Position numbers and translations under genes: made by a program. Below, in pieces: positions 26,754 to 35,686 of a DNA stretch of 64,000 bases. The stretch's first letter is position 1, and the number at the start of each line of letters is the position of its first letter. Under the pieces are notes generated by a model, which was given only the letters and a program-made list of their open reading frames with translations, ran no database searches and was not told where the DNA came from. The stretch is from Gallionella straubiae (GTDB lineage Bacteria > Pseudomonadota > Gammaproteobacteria > Burkholderiales > Gallionellaceae): the NCBI RefSeq assembly GCF_051257895.1, contig NZ_CP194331.1, positions 1,860,001 through 1,924,000 of the forward strand, given 5' to 3'.

Positions 26754-27447
26754 GCGCCCCTCCTCTCATTAAAAATTCAACGAACTTGAAATCAAGCTCA
26801 CTATCGATATCGATAGAACGTTCCTCAGGCATCACATAAAGCAAAGTATCTGGTTGAAAAATGGCGCGCTCCACAAACAAAGCATCATGGCGCCAAACAT
26901 AGATGGAGGCATTCATGTCATAGCACTTGGGCGCGTCCTGACGGCGCACGATAGCTTTTTCAAGCGGCTTGGATAGTCGTACCACTCCATCTTCGCCAAC
27001 TTCGACAAGATTGAAATAAGGGGAACGCCTCGCTGGCGCTCCCGTTATTACATTAGAAACCTCGCGTTCTTCCAGAAGCCTGACTGCTCCAGCGATATCT
27101 TCCGGTAAACGCAAGGGGGACGTAGCATCCAGATCAACCAATACATTGAATTTACTGCTGGCTCGATTTTCCGCTTCGAGGACACAATGCTGAATAGCGG
27201 GCAGTTTTGCCGCCGTGTCACTTGCCATTTCGTCTGGTCGCTTGATCAGCATATCTGCACCATACCGGCCAGCAACTTCCAGAATTTCATCTGAATCACT
27301 GCTGACAGCTATAGCCTCAAAAAGCTTCGATGCCTTTGCCTGTTCAATACTGTGTGCAATAAGGGGCTTCCCGAGCAACTCTCGAGTGTTCTTTCCCTTT
27401 ACCCCTTTAGATCCGCCTCTCGCGCAAATTGTGCATAATCTAGCCAT
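26746..27447 (-). CDS. CMP-nonulosonate cytidylyltransferase (NeuA/LegF/PtmB-like)
   Basis: The 233-residue enzyme activates a nine-carbon acidic sugar with CTP. The nucleotide signature is CARGGSKGVKGKN near residues 8-20, and VSSDSDEIL and LDATSPLRLPEDI follow as the conserved metal and sugar-binding regions. MPEERSIDIDSELDFKF at the C-terminus is characteristic. With NeuB-like and NeuC-like enzymes and legB/legC in the same operon, CMP-legionaminate (or a derivative) is the most likely product rather than CMP-sialate. It overlaps both neighbours by eight bases. Confidence 0.88.
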   Translation of the reverse strand: MARLCTICARGGSKGVKGKNTRELLGKPLIAHSIEQAKASKLFEAIAVSSDSDEILEVAGRYGADMLIKRPDEMASDTAAKLPAIQHCVLEAENRASSKFNVLVDLDATSPLRLPEDIAGAVRLLEEREVSNVITGAPARRSPYFNLVEVGEDGVVRLSKPLEKAIVRRQDAPKCYDMNASIYVWRHDALFVERAIFQPDTLLYVMPEERSIDIDSELDFKFVEFLMRGGAHE

Positions 27448-28357
27448 GAGCTGTTACCCATATTTCTTTCTTCGCTGCAATTTCTGCAGAGTCAATCATC
27501 TTCATGACTGCGAGCCCGTCTTTATAGTTACATAGCTTGGCAAAATCACCGGCGAGCATAGCCTTATGTTCATCAAGATATGTTACATCACGTTCAACAT
27601 TCACTAACTCGGTGTTGCCGTCAATGTCAATCGTCCCTTTTACAAAATCGATCTTGAGCGAATGCTGGTCAGTGTGCACAAGCACCTCCCTGCGTGCGAC
27701 CCTGTCAAGATAATTCACATGAATGCTCACAAGCGGACAGGCATTCATCTCCAACAGCAGGGTATAGAAATCATCACTATCAATTTCAAGATGACTGAAA
27801 TGTCCGCCAATCGCAGTCAGCCGCACCCAGTCGCCAAACAACCATCTCATGTAATCCAGCTCATGGCTTAGATCTCGCAGCACCCCGCCCCCCTCGGAAC
27901 GTTTGGCTGAATAACTACATCGATAATCTGTCGATGGCCGCCATTGAGGCAAATATTGCCCTACATATGCAAAGGCGGATAACGGGCGCTGATCAACAAG
28001 AAAATCGCGCAATCTGTTAATCAGTGGGTGGAATCTCAGGTTATAGGCGACAGCAAGGCAAGCAAAACGATTGGGCGGTACCTCATAAACCTGGTCAAAA
28101 AGCGGTTTCTCAACTAACACCCTGCCTTCGAAATCATATTGTGCGAGGGTAGACAATACGCTATGGTGCTCATGGGTTTTGTTTGCCAAAACCACGTATT
28201 CCGGCTTCCACTCTTCCAAGGCTGTGCCAATATCACAAAAAACAACTGGATGCTCAATTTCTCGGCTGCTCACTACAGCAACCTCGCACCCTAGCTCCTT
28301 AAGCAATCGAGCATGCCGCTGCCCAATAGACCCGAAACCAACCACCAGAACCCTCAT
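27440..28357 (-). CDS. Gfo/Idh/MocA family oxidoreductase (PtmF-like)
   Basis: The 305-residue protein has an N-terminal NAD(P)-binding motif GFGSIGQRHARLL (about residues 7-19). The VEKPLFDQ segment holds the family EKP lysine, and DLSHELDYMRWLFG near residue 165 carries the catalytic-site histidine. Members oxidise or reduce sugar rings. A comparable gene (ptmF) stands next to ptmE in Campylobacter legionaminate clusters, matching the order here. It overlaps the cytidylyltransferase by eight bases and the nucleotidyltransferase by four. The assignment to the sugar route is from context. Confidence 0.78.
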   Translation of the reverse strand: MRVLVVGFGSIGQRHARLLKELGCEVAVVSSREIEHPVVFCDIGTALEEWKPEYVVLANKTHEHHSVLSTLAQYDFEGRVLVEKPLFDQVYEVPPNRFACLAVAYNLRFHPLINRLRDFLVDQRPLSAFAYVGQYLPQWRPSTDYRCSYSAKRSEGGGVLRDLSHELDYMRWLFGDWVRLTAIGGHFSHLEIDSDDFYTLLLEMNACPLVSIHVNYLDRVARREVLVHTDQHSLKIDFVKGTIDIDGNTELVNVERDVTYLDEHKAMLAGDFAKLCNYKDGLAVMKMIDSAEIAAKKEIWVTAHG

Positions 28358-29403
28358 TGCGCATCCCCAGAGTGCTCCAAATTGGCTCTCTCAAAGTCCT
28401 CGACGTGACCAATATCCAGCCAGTATTCACGCACTGGGAAAGCAATGGTTTTGCTTCTATCGGCAATCAAACGGTCAAACAGGGTAGGCATGTCGAAAAA
28501 ATCGCTCTTGGGGATCATGTCCAGTATTTCTGGCTCGAGCATATAAATCCCTGCGTTGACGAAAAACGTTTGAACCGGCTTTTCCTCGATGGCCGTGATG
28601 CTGTGATGATCCATTTTGACCACTCCGTAGGGTACCTGAAAATCATACTCCCTGACACACATGGTCGCCTTTGAACGGTGCGCCCCGTGAAAATCAACAA
28701 GCTGCGTAAAATTAACCTTAGTCAACAGATCGCCGTTCATGACCAGAATGGGCGAATTCGGCCTTTCCGGCAGTAAGCTGAGTGCTCCGGCAGTCCCTAG
28801 TTTCTGAGATTCGCGCAGATACCGGATATCTACCCCCCAACGCGAGCCATCGCCAAAATATTCGGTAATGGCCTCCGACATATAATTAACGGAGAGATAG
28901 AAGCGCCGAAAACCGTATTCGATAAAATTGAGTAAAATGGTTTCGAGGATGGGTCTCCCACCTATTTTCAGCATGGGCTTAGGGCAATTCTCAGTCAGTG
29001 GTCTCAGCCTGACACCAAGGCCTCCCGCCATCAACACCACCAGATTATCCCGCTCTTTGGGTGCAAGCAACTCGTCGTGCGTCTCTAGTCTTACGACCCG
29101 ACCGGCCTTATCGACTACAGGCATGTGACGCAAATTTCTGATCTCCATGCGAGTCAGAATCGCTTCGCGCGCGTCATCTTCCCTGCAAACGCTGGGATTC
29201 GGATTCATTATCTTATCGACGGTCTCATTCAGCGCCACGCCACGCAAAATTCCGCGCCTGACATCGCCATCAGTCACCGTACCTAGCAAGTGATTGTCAC
29301 CGTCCACCACCAACGCGATTTGCATGGCACTCGAATCAATAAGTTGTATCGTGTCGCGTATGGACGAATCTGGCGAGACAAGTATTTTTTTAATATCTTT
29401 CAT
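28354..29403 (-). CDS. CBS-domain sugar-1-phosphate nucleotidyltransferase (PtmE-like)
   Basis: Two CBS motifs fill residues 1-115 and are followed by a nucleotidyltransferase domain beginning AGGLGVRLRP (126-135) with PKPMLKIGG and VMNGDLLTKVNF. This two-part architecture is that of PtmE, the GlcN-1-phosphate guanylyltransferase of the GDP-linked legionaminic acid route in Campylobacter. The nucleotide used here cannot be proved from sequence. The CBS pair may sense a nucleotide. The start lies 38 bases from the methyltransferase gene upstream, and the stop overlaps the next gene by four bases. Confidence 0.85.
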   Translation of the reverse strand: MKDIKKILVSPDSSIRDTIQLIDSSAMQIALVVDGDNHLLGTVTDGDVRRGILRGVALNETVDKIMNPNPSVCREDDAREAILTRMEIRNLRHMPVVDKAGRVVRLETHDELLAPKERDNLVVLMAGGLGVRLRPLTENCPKPMLKIGGRPILETILLNFIEYGFRRFYLSVNYMSEAITEYFGDGSRWGVDIRYLRESQKLGTAGALSLLPERPNSPILVMNGDLLTKVNFTQLVDFHGAHRSKATMCVREYDFQVPYGVVKMDHHSITAIEEKPVQTFFVNAGIYMLEPEILDMIPKSDFFDMPTLFDRLIADRSKTIAFPVREYWLDIGHVEDFERANLEHSGDAQ

Positions 29404-29441
29404 TCTGGTATATGGTGCTCACGATTAGTATGCCGGACCGT

Positions 29442-30110
29442 CTATTGTTGTTTCTCTCCAACAATGAGCCATTCCTTGACTTCATGTTTGCGACCTTCCA
29501 TCGTACGCGTCAATAATTCAGTCTCTTTGATTTCAAATCCCTTGATCAGCTCGGGTATTTCGGACAATTCCGTAAACCTATTAAATCCCTTATTCAGCAA
29601 TGGCCCCTCGGCCACGATCCAAGCATTGTGTCCCACAGGCTGGCCTGTACCATCACCCCAACAGCCTTTAGCAAAAGCTCGGGAAAACAGCTTTCCACCC
29701 GGTTTGCATACCCGCGCCAACTCGGCGTAAATCTTTACTGAATCGTTAAAAGAGTTGCAGCAAATAGCCTCGTTATCAATTACTGCATCAAAGACACCAT
29801 TTTCGAAGTCGAGGAGGGTGATATCACCGACTTTCAATTCCCCCTTCCACCCTGGGCATTCCGAATCAAGGCGAGCTTTAGCTTGCGCTATGGCTGTCGC
29901 GGAGCCGTCCACCCCATAAACCGTGAATCTTTCTCTGGCGATATACCATAGATTCGCACCCGGGCCACAACCCACCTCCAGGATCTGGACCGCAGTGCGA
30001 TCTGGTACCCGATAAAAATTGCGGGCCACGAATCGGATCAAATCTTCGCCGGGATATTTGCCCCACGCTTGCGTTTTGAATACCTGCTCCCAAACCGGAT
30101 CAAATGACAT
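29442..30110 (-). CDS. SAM-dependent methyltransferase
   Basis: Motif I is LEVGCGPGANLW near residues 44-55, followed by GVDGSATAIAQAK and the DAVIDNEAICCN motif IV region, in a 222-residue protein. Because it sits between the nonulosonate synthase and the nucleotidyltransferase genes, methylation of the nonulosonic acid or of its N-acyl group is plausible. This is an inference from position. Gaps to the neighbours are 38 and 51 bases. Confidence 0.8.
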   Translation of the reverse strand: MSFDPVWEQVFKTQAWGKYPGEDLIRFVARNFYRVPDRTAVQILEVGCGPGANLWYIARERFTVYGVDGSATAIAQAKARLDSECPGWKGELKVGDITLLDFENGVFDAVIDNEAICCNSFNDSVKIYAELARVCKPGGKLFSRAFAKGCWGDGTGQPVGHNAWIVAEGPLLNKGFNRFTELSEIPELIKGFEIKETELLTRTMEGRKHEVKEWLIVGEKQQ

Positions 30111-30161
30111 GCCACCCCCAATAATTACTTCGTTAACTGATGAAAAATACTGCTCAAAGAC

Positions 30162-31214
30162 TTAATGCCCACCGAATATATCATCCCATTCGACAGGCTG
30201 ATCCGCATTAACTGCAGTATGAAGTATACGATTGCAAACCAATTCAAAATGTTCTGCGAATATGCCCGAATTTGCGCGTTTAAATATCAGATCGTTTTCT
30301 GACAATCGCCTTCCCGCGTGCAGATCGCATGCTGCAACTAGGCGCTTACGCACAATTTGCTTGGTCTTCTCCTCGCTCGGATTTGGACGCTTTATGCCAT
30401 CGCCCATTGCGGATTCGATATTCCGGATAGCGCGAACCATGGCTGACAATTCGCCTGGATCCATTGAAGCCTTATGGTCTGGACCTTCCATTTCCTTATC
30501 CAGCGTAAAATGCTTTTCAAGTACTTCGGCCCCCAAAGCAACGGCTGCTACCGGCACTTCGAGCCCAATGGTATGGTCGGAATATCCGATTCTTATCTTG
30601 AATGCTTCTTTGAGCGTCAGCATCGCCCTGAGATTCACTTCATTCATCGGGCATGGATAATTGGTCGTACAGTGCAGAACTACCAGCTCTTTCTGGTTTA
30701 TCTCCCTGATGAGGCGCATGGCAGTCTCAACCTCACCAAGTGTCGACATGCCGGTTGAAAGGATGATTGGCTTTTGCTTGAATGCGGCACGCCGAAGAAA
30801 CGGGTAATTGTTCACCTCTCCAGAACCTATCTTGAGCCAAGGTATATCAAGTTCATCCGCCAGAAAGTCCAAACTGTCTTCCTCGTCAGGCGTGGAAAGA
30901 AACAGTATCCCCGTGCGTCTGCAATATGTGTGCAATTCCCGGAACTCATCATAGCTAAGTTCGAGCTTCTTAATCATCTCGAATTGCGAATTGCTTACTG
31001 CCAGATTTTCTTTTTGGTAATCTGCCATGTCTGCATGGCGAGTGACTATCTTTTCTGTCTTGAAAGTCTGGAACTTTACGGCATCCGCTCCCGCCTTGCG
31101 GGCTGCATCAATCAATTGATAGGCTAGTCCGATGTCACCATTATGGTTGACGCCAGCTTCCGCAATAATGAATGTCTTTCCGTTCACTTGAAATTCCTGA
31201 TTAATGCATTCCAT
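30162..31214 (-). CDS. neuB: N-acetylneuraminate/legionaminate synthase (NeuB/LegI)
   Basis: The 350-residue enzyme condenses phosphoenolpyruvate with an N-acyl hexosamine to make a nine-carbon acid. The NeuB TIM barrel starts with IIAEAGVNHNG (about 16-26). KFQTFKTEKIVT, STGMSTLGEVE, HCTTNYPCP and GYSDHTIG line the active site, and LEKHFT binds metal. The last 60 residues form the SAF (antifreeze-like) domain around residues 285-345. Given legB and legC upstream, the likely substrate is 2,4-diacetamido-2,4,6-trideoxymannose and the product N,N'-diacetyllegionaminate. The start overlaps the NeuC-like gene by 31 bases. Confidence 0.92.
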   Translation of the reverse strand: MECINQEFQVNGKTFIIAEAGVNHNGDIGLAYQLIDAARKAGADAVKFQTFKTEKIVTRHADMADYQKENLAVSNSQFEMIKKLELSYDEFRELHTYCRRTGILFLSTPDEEDSLDFLADELDIPWLKIGSGEVNNYPFLRRAAFKQKPIILSTGMSTLGEVETAMRLIREINQKELVVLHCTTNYPCPMNEVNLRAMLTLKEAFKIRIGYSDHTIGLEVPVAAVALGAEVLEKHFTLDKEMEGPDHKASMDPGELSAMVRAIRNIESAMGDGIKRPNPSEEKTKQIVRKRLVAACDLHAGRRLSENDLIFKRANSGIFAEHFELVCNRILHTAVNADQPVEWDDIFGGH

Positions 31215-32407
31215 TCACTCTTGTTCACGTCAAGGTTGAATTTTTTTGTGAGTAACTCATGTCTGGTGCGCGTAGTCATTGCGTTCAGCAAGGCACTTAC
31301 GATCCGCTCCGAATTACGGCCGTCCTTGAATGGATCATAAGGGTTGATACAACTGCGACTAAATTGCTGGAAGGCCGGGCTCAAGACACGCTCCAAAGCT
31401 TCTTGGATCGCTAGCGGATCATAATTCACGTGAAGAACAGACTCTGCCGCCATTCGATTTTTCTGTCGATTGCCCACATTGACTGTAGGCACCCCAAAGG
31501 ATGCCGCTTCAACCAATCCGCTTGAGGAATTTCCCAACACCGCGGAACTATTTCTTAGGACAGCCAGATAGTTTCTGCTTCCAAAATTATCCACGAACAG
31601 CGCATTCGTCCGATCATCTACAAACCTCTTGATGCATTCCACCACCTCATCTGCACCTTTCTCGGCCCCTGGGGATGTAAGAACAACCTGGTACTCCGGA
31701 AAATATCCCAGCGCCTGCAGCAATGAATCGACCTGGGCAGACACTGAAAACTCCGAATCCAGCGAGGCTGGGTGATATGTGACCAGAATGAACTTCTGCT
31801 TCAGGGACAATCCGAAGCGTTCCTTGATCTCCTCTGGTGTGGCCAGATCCTGGCGATGGATCGAATCCAGGCCGCATTCGCCGGAGACCGTGATACGCCA
31901 ATCTTCCTCTCCCATTCTGCTGATGTTCTCCGCATAGTGCTCGTTCGCGGCAAAGTGCAGGTGCGCCAGTTTGGTGTGCGCATGCCGTATGCAGTCATCA
32001 ATCACCCCTTCTGTGACCTCACCGCCACTGATATGAGCGATAGGAATCCCATAAAGCATGGCTGGTAGCGAAGCGCCGAAAAGTTCCCAGCGGTCTCCCA
32101 ATATGACCAAAGCATCATAAGATTGGGTGGCGAACCACTGTCCGAGGCTGGCTTGCGCCAACGAAAGAGATTTAGCCTGCGCCTGTGCGGAACAGTCTTC
32201 AAGCAGGAACTCCACGGGAATCATTCTTATACGTGCGTCTTCCCCCCAATCCGCCTCGATCTCATGCCGTGTCATTCCCTTCGATTGCAGGTGATGTGCT
32301 CCAGCTACAAGGATGTCTACGTTAAATACCTCGGCGGATTGCGAGATGAAATTTCGCAACAATCCATAATCCGAACGAGCACTGGTATAAATAGCTATTT
32401 TTTTCAT
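31184..32407 (-). CDS. neuC: Hydrolysing UDP-N-acetylglucosamine 2-epimerase family (NeuC/LegG)
   Basis: The 407-residue protein has the hydrolysing 2-epimerase pattern: YTSARSDYGLLRNF at the N-terminus, LGDRWELFGA and HISGGEVTEGVIDDCIRHA in the centre, and GNSSSGLVEAASFGVPTVNVG with NRQKNR near the end. It releases the nucleotide while inverting C2, giving the mannosamine-type substrate for the downstream synthase. In a legB/legC context the expected substrate is the nucleotide-linked diacetamido-trideoxyglucose (LegG). It overlaps neuB by 31 bases and the gene upstream by four. Confidence 0.9.
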   Translation of the reverse strand: MKKIAIYTSARSDYGLLRNFISQSAEVFNVDILVAGAHHLQSKGMTRHEIEADWGEDARIRMIPVEFLLEDCSAQAQAKSLSLAQASLGQWFATQSYDALVILGDRWELFGASLPAMLYGIPIAHISGGEVTEGVIDDCIRHAHTKLAHLHFAANEHYAENISRMGEEDWRITVSGECGLDSIHRQDLATPEEIKERFGLSLKQKFILVTYHPASLDSEFSVSAQVDSLLQALGYFPEYQVVLTSPGAEKGADEVVECIKRFVDDRTNALFVDNFGSRNYLAVLRNSSAVLGNSSSGLVEAASFGVPTVNVGNRQKNRMAAESVLHVNYDPLAIQEALERVLSPAFQQFSRSCINPYDPFKDGRNSERIVSALLNAMTTRTRHELLTKKFNLDVNKSEWNALIRNFK

Positions 32408-33426
32408 AGCGCGGCAATCAATTCATCAGCGGTTCTCGACATATCCCTAGCGCTATACCTTGCATCGCAGGGGATGCTGAGCAGTTTGTCCGAGAGTGCG
32501 TGGGGTTGGGAGAGGAATGATGTATCCCAATGGATAGGGCAATAGATACGTTTTGTCCCAAGTGTGCTGTGCACTGCGTCACGCGATTTTTTGTCGCTGA
32601 ACTTGCATACGAAATATTGAGAAACTCCATGCCCGTAAACAGGCAACTCGCATGCATGACCAAGACGCGCTGCCAGCACAGCCGTATTTTCAGCCACAGC
32701 CACACGTTGACTTGAGATGTCAATTGCTGACATCACTCCGTTGCTGGCATAGCTCATACCATATCGTCCGGCTGGTGCATTGTCCAGTATCTCCTCTGCC
32801 TGACGCAGCATGATAAAATTCTCGTCATCAGCAAAATCTTGCCTTGCCGAATATCCACGTGAAAGCATCGCTGCCGCGCGCAATGACCAGAAACTCTGGC
32901 GTGCGGGTTCACTCGGTGCTGGCACGGAATGCTTATTGCTCCCGCAAAAGGCCCCATCCGGAAATGGTCCTGACTTGCGCAAGCTTGCCATGGAAAAATC
33001 CGATTCTTGTATCACTTCAGCCAACCCTTCGGCATTGAATAACAAGTGAGTGGCATCCGACACTAGTGTGACGTTCTTCTCGCGTAACTTCTTCAGCAAT
33101 CCAATATCCGGAATACCAAAGAAATGGATCACCAGTACTACATCATCTGGCTGGGTATCAGCTATCCAGTCGTGTACCCCACGCAGACTGTCATCCACAT
33201 CGTAATACATGACCGGCTTCCCGACCTGCCTGACAGATGACCATACTGAATGGCATAAATAGTTAGGCAACCAGATCCGTCCGATCTCCAAGCCGGAGAA
33301 AAGGGAGAACAGTGTATCTCTGCCAGTTGCAAAATATGAGAGTTTGCTGAAACTCATCGTCAACTCTTTTTCCAAGCTATTCGAGATTGGCGCAGAAGTT
33401 TGAAAATAATACTCCCCGCCGATCAT
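32404..33426 (-). CDS. Atypical DegT-like PLP-fold protein
   Basis: The 340-residue protein has ATGRDTLFSL at residues 33-42, LPNYLCHSVW at 53-62, SDATHL at 123-128 and Lys151 in SLRKSGPFPDG, the expected cofactor lysine. It resembles the protein at 6425-7498 more than any standard sugar aminotransferase: both share GR-x-x-LF, LP-Y-C and RKS patterns. Both lie near FemAB-like genes. The start at 33426 is favoured because it overlaps the stop of the FemAB-like gene (ATGA), although homology seems to begin near residue 24. Function unknown; amino-group transfer is possible. Confidence 0.6.
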   Translation of the reverse strand: MIGGEYYFQTSAPISNSLEKELTMSFSKLSYFATGRDTLFSLFSGLEIGRIWLPNYLCHSVWSSVRQVGKPVMYYDVDDSLRGVHDWIADTQPDDVVLVIHFFGIPDIGLLKKLREKNVTLVSDATHLLFNAEGLAEVIQESDFSMASLRKSGPFPDGAFCGSNKHSVPAPSEPARQSFWSLRAAAMLSRGYSARQDFADDENFIMLRQAEEILDNAPAGRYGMSYASNGVMSAIDISSQRVAVAENTAVLAARLGHACELPVYGHGVSQYFVCKFSDKKSRDAVHSTLGTKRIYCPIHWDTSFLSQPHALSDKLLSIPCDARYSARDMSRTADELIAAL

Positions 33427-34445
33427 GCCTCACCCCGCGCATCGCTTATCAGAAAGAAGTTCGGGTATTTCAGGGTCAGGCGCGCGCGCTCAGCCTGGTA
33501 ACGTATGTCATCGCAGACCCAGCGTGAGAGATGGAAAGGCCTGCTCTCTGTCGCAAATTTTTTCTTAAAGCGACTCAATCCATCACTTTCATCGGCAGCA
33601 TGCCCTCCACCCAAATGTAAATTCCGATACCCGGCATTCCCATATCGCAATGTTGCCTCCGCCATCATCAATTCAACCGGCTGCAGTTTCATAAAATCAC
33701 GATGCGAAGCACTCAGATGGTAGTGAGCCCAATCCGCGCCATCCAGCAGGAAGAAGGCAGCTGCGATCAGCTTACCACTTGACGGATCATGCACAGCTGC
33801 CAATTCGCAGTTGTCGCCAAAATGAAGCGCGTGCTTCTGAAAAAACTCTTCCGAAAAAAGATAGTAGTTATTGGTCTTCTTTCCATCCATCAGCCCATGA
33901 TAAATACTATAAAATTCTCTAATTAAACTTTCTTTGCACGTTTTCAAGGGGTGAAAGTGCGTCATCAAATCATGGCGGCGCGCATAGTTGATCGACCATC
34001 GCAACTTTTGCGGCGAGCTAGCGCTAAACTTGTCTAAATCCCCGCCTTGGGTCAAGGTGCGAACATAGGTTGTGCGGTTAAACTCTGACTGTCCACGCGG
34101 CAACCACTCTTGGTTTCCGAGGAAAGGAGAATGCCTTATAAAGGCGCAAACCACATTTTCTTCTTGAAGAAATTTGCGCAGCTTCTCCAGCAACGCCATT
34201 GAAACCGTGCTACCGGTTGCACTCAATATCCCACCATAGCCATATGCAGTATATGCCTCATATACCCTATCTCCGATCTTGCGCAACAGCAGCGGCAGAT
34301 ACCATTCTGAAACCCCATCGTTGATGCATACGCTGACTGTTTTTGCACCATCATGTTCAGCGAAGAGCGACTGGTATGCTTGTGTGAAATATATCGGTAG
34401 TGAGCCGCTGGGGATGTGATCCACCCAGTCGCATGGCTGCCTCAT
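33423..34445 (-). CDS. FemAB/GNAT-like acyltransferase, candidate N-acetyltransferase of the legionaminate block
   Basis: The 340-residue protein belongs to the same broad FemAB-like double-GNAT family as that at 4483-5511: SSPQKLRWSINYARRHD in the middle, FYSIYHGLMDGKKTNNYY, then AAAFFLLDGADWAHYHLSAS and a C-terminal NLHLGGGHAADES that matches the acyl-CoA/acyl-donor loop. Legionaminate synthesis needs an N-acetyltransferase (LegH) and no hexapeptide LegH is seen between legC and neuC, so this gene is a candidate for that step. Transfer of an amino acid or other acyl group is equally open. Confidence 0.65.
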   Translation of the reverse strand: MRQPCDWVDHIPSGSLPIYFTQAYQSLFAEHDGAKTVSVCINDGVSEWYLPLLLRKIGDRVYEAYTAYGYGGILSATGSTVSMALLEKLRKFLQEENVVCAFIRHSPFLGNQEWLPRGQSEFNRTTYVRTLTQGGDLDKFSASSPQKLRWSINYARRHDLMTHFHPLKTCKESLIREFYSIYHGLMDGKKTNNYYLFSEEFFQKHALHFGDNCELAAVHDPSSGKLIAAAFFLLDGADWAHYHLSASHRDFMKLQPVELMMAEATLRYGNAGYRNLHLGGGHAADESDGLSRFKKKFATESRPFHLSRWVCDDIRYQAERARLTLKYPNFFLISDARGEA

Positions 34446-34495
34446 TGCTTCCCCATCGCTTTCACTGACTCACTCGCTATATGCCAATCCAACAG

Positions 34496-35686
34496 TTAAC
34501 CTTTCAGCTTGCCCAAGCTTGCACTACTGGGGATATTGATCAGACGCCGCTCAATATCTTTAGCCACCTCCAGATCGCCCATCGCCGGGCATGCCTTATA
34601 TATATCCAATTCATGCATCAGTGTCCACGCTGGGCGCGTCATTATCCCCGAGCTGTTGGTGGCCTCAAGCAGCACATCACGCTGATTTACAAACTGCCGG
34701 TCCAATAGCAAAACATTCAACCAATAATTGCTTTGAGCAAACTCTGGCTCAGTATAAAAATGAACGTTATCAACGCCTATAAAAGCTTTCTTGTAGCTTT
34801 CTGCCAGCGCTCGCTTTTCCTTGATAAAGATTGGCAGCTGCTCAAGCTGCGCGCAGCCCAGCGCAGCATTGATATTTGGCAAGCGATAATTGAAGCCGAT
34901 CATGTCGTGAGCAAACGACCATTTGTGGGGAACCTTTGCGGTCGTGGTTATATGCTTCGCAACCTTGGCGATCTCTGGATCGTTTGTAAGAATAGCGCCG
35001 CCGCCGCCGGTAGTGATGACTTTATTCCCGTTGAAGCTTAGCGCCGAAACTCTGCCCAAGTTTCCGGTGTGCCGCCCCTTGTAATACGACCCTAGCGATT
35101 CGGCGGCATCTTCAACCATCTCAAGCCGATAGTGGCGACATACCTCAACTAGCGGATCAAGGTCAACGGGGTGCCCGAAAGTATGCATCGGTAAAACGGC
35201 TTTGATACGGCGGCCCGTTTTCTTATTGAAGCAGCCATCCGCCCGAAATTCAGAAATCTCTTTGAGATAATCAAAGAGCTTTTTTGGATCAAGTCCTAAA
35301 GTAGCTTCTTCACTGTCCACAAAATGAGGAATAGCCCCGCAGTAGCTGACAGCATTGGCCGTCGCAATGAAGGTGAGGGTTGGCATCAGCACCTCATCAT
35401 CCTGCTTTACTCCGACCAACTTGAGGCAAACATGCAATGCCGCTGTTCCATTGACTGCTGCTACGGCATATTTGACACCGGTATAGGCCGCAAGGTCTGC
35501 CTCGAAGCGGTCAACAAATTTGCCCACCGATGAAACAAAGGTAGAGTCAAGACACTCTTTCAAATAGAGCCACTCGTTGCCAGAGAAATTGGGTTCGTGC
35601 AGTACCACAGGCCCCTCCCCGACGACAGTGCGTATTGCCGAAACAACTTGTTCAGTCAGCATAATCGGGGGGCTCTTGGCATTCAT
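34496..35686 (-). CDS. legC: LegC-type sugar aminotransferase
   Basis: A 396-residue DegT-family enzyme in the LegC branch. NGTAALHV (79-86) and PTLTFIATANAV (102-113) bind PLP phosphate, VEDAAESLGS (191-200) contacts the ring, and Lys222 in SFNGNK is the Schiff-base lysine. The N-terminal VVLHEPNFSGNEWLYLKEC pattern and the insertion after residue 140 are typical of LegC rather than of perosamine or WecE enzymes. It adds the 4-amino group from glutamate to the LegB product. It overlaps legB by four bases and is followed by a 50-base gap. Confidence 0.88.
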   Translation of the reverse strand: MNAKSPPIMLTEQVVSAIRTVVGEGPVVLHEPNFSGNEWLYLKECLDSTFVSSVGKFVDRFEADLAAYTGVKYAVAAVNGTAALHVCLKLVGVKQDDEVLMPTLTFIATANAVSYCGAIPHFVDSEEATLGLDPKKLFDYLKEISEFRADGCFNKKTGRRIKAVLPMHTFGHPVDLDPLVEVCRHYRLEMVEDAAESLGSYYKGRHTGNLGRVSALSFNGNKVITTGGGGAILTNDPEIAKVAKHITTTAKVPHKWSFAHDMIGFNYRLPNINAALGCAQLEQLPIFIKEKRALAESYKKAFIGVDNVHFYTEPEFAQSNYWLNVLLLDRQFVNQRDVLLEATNSSGIMTRPAWTLMHELDIYKACPAMGDLEVAKDIERRLINIPSSASLGKLKG

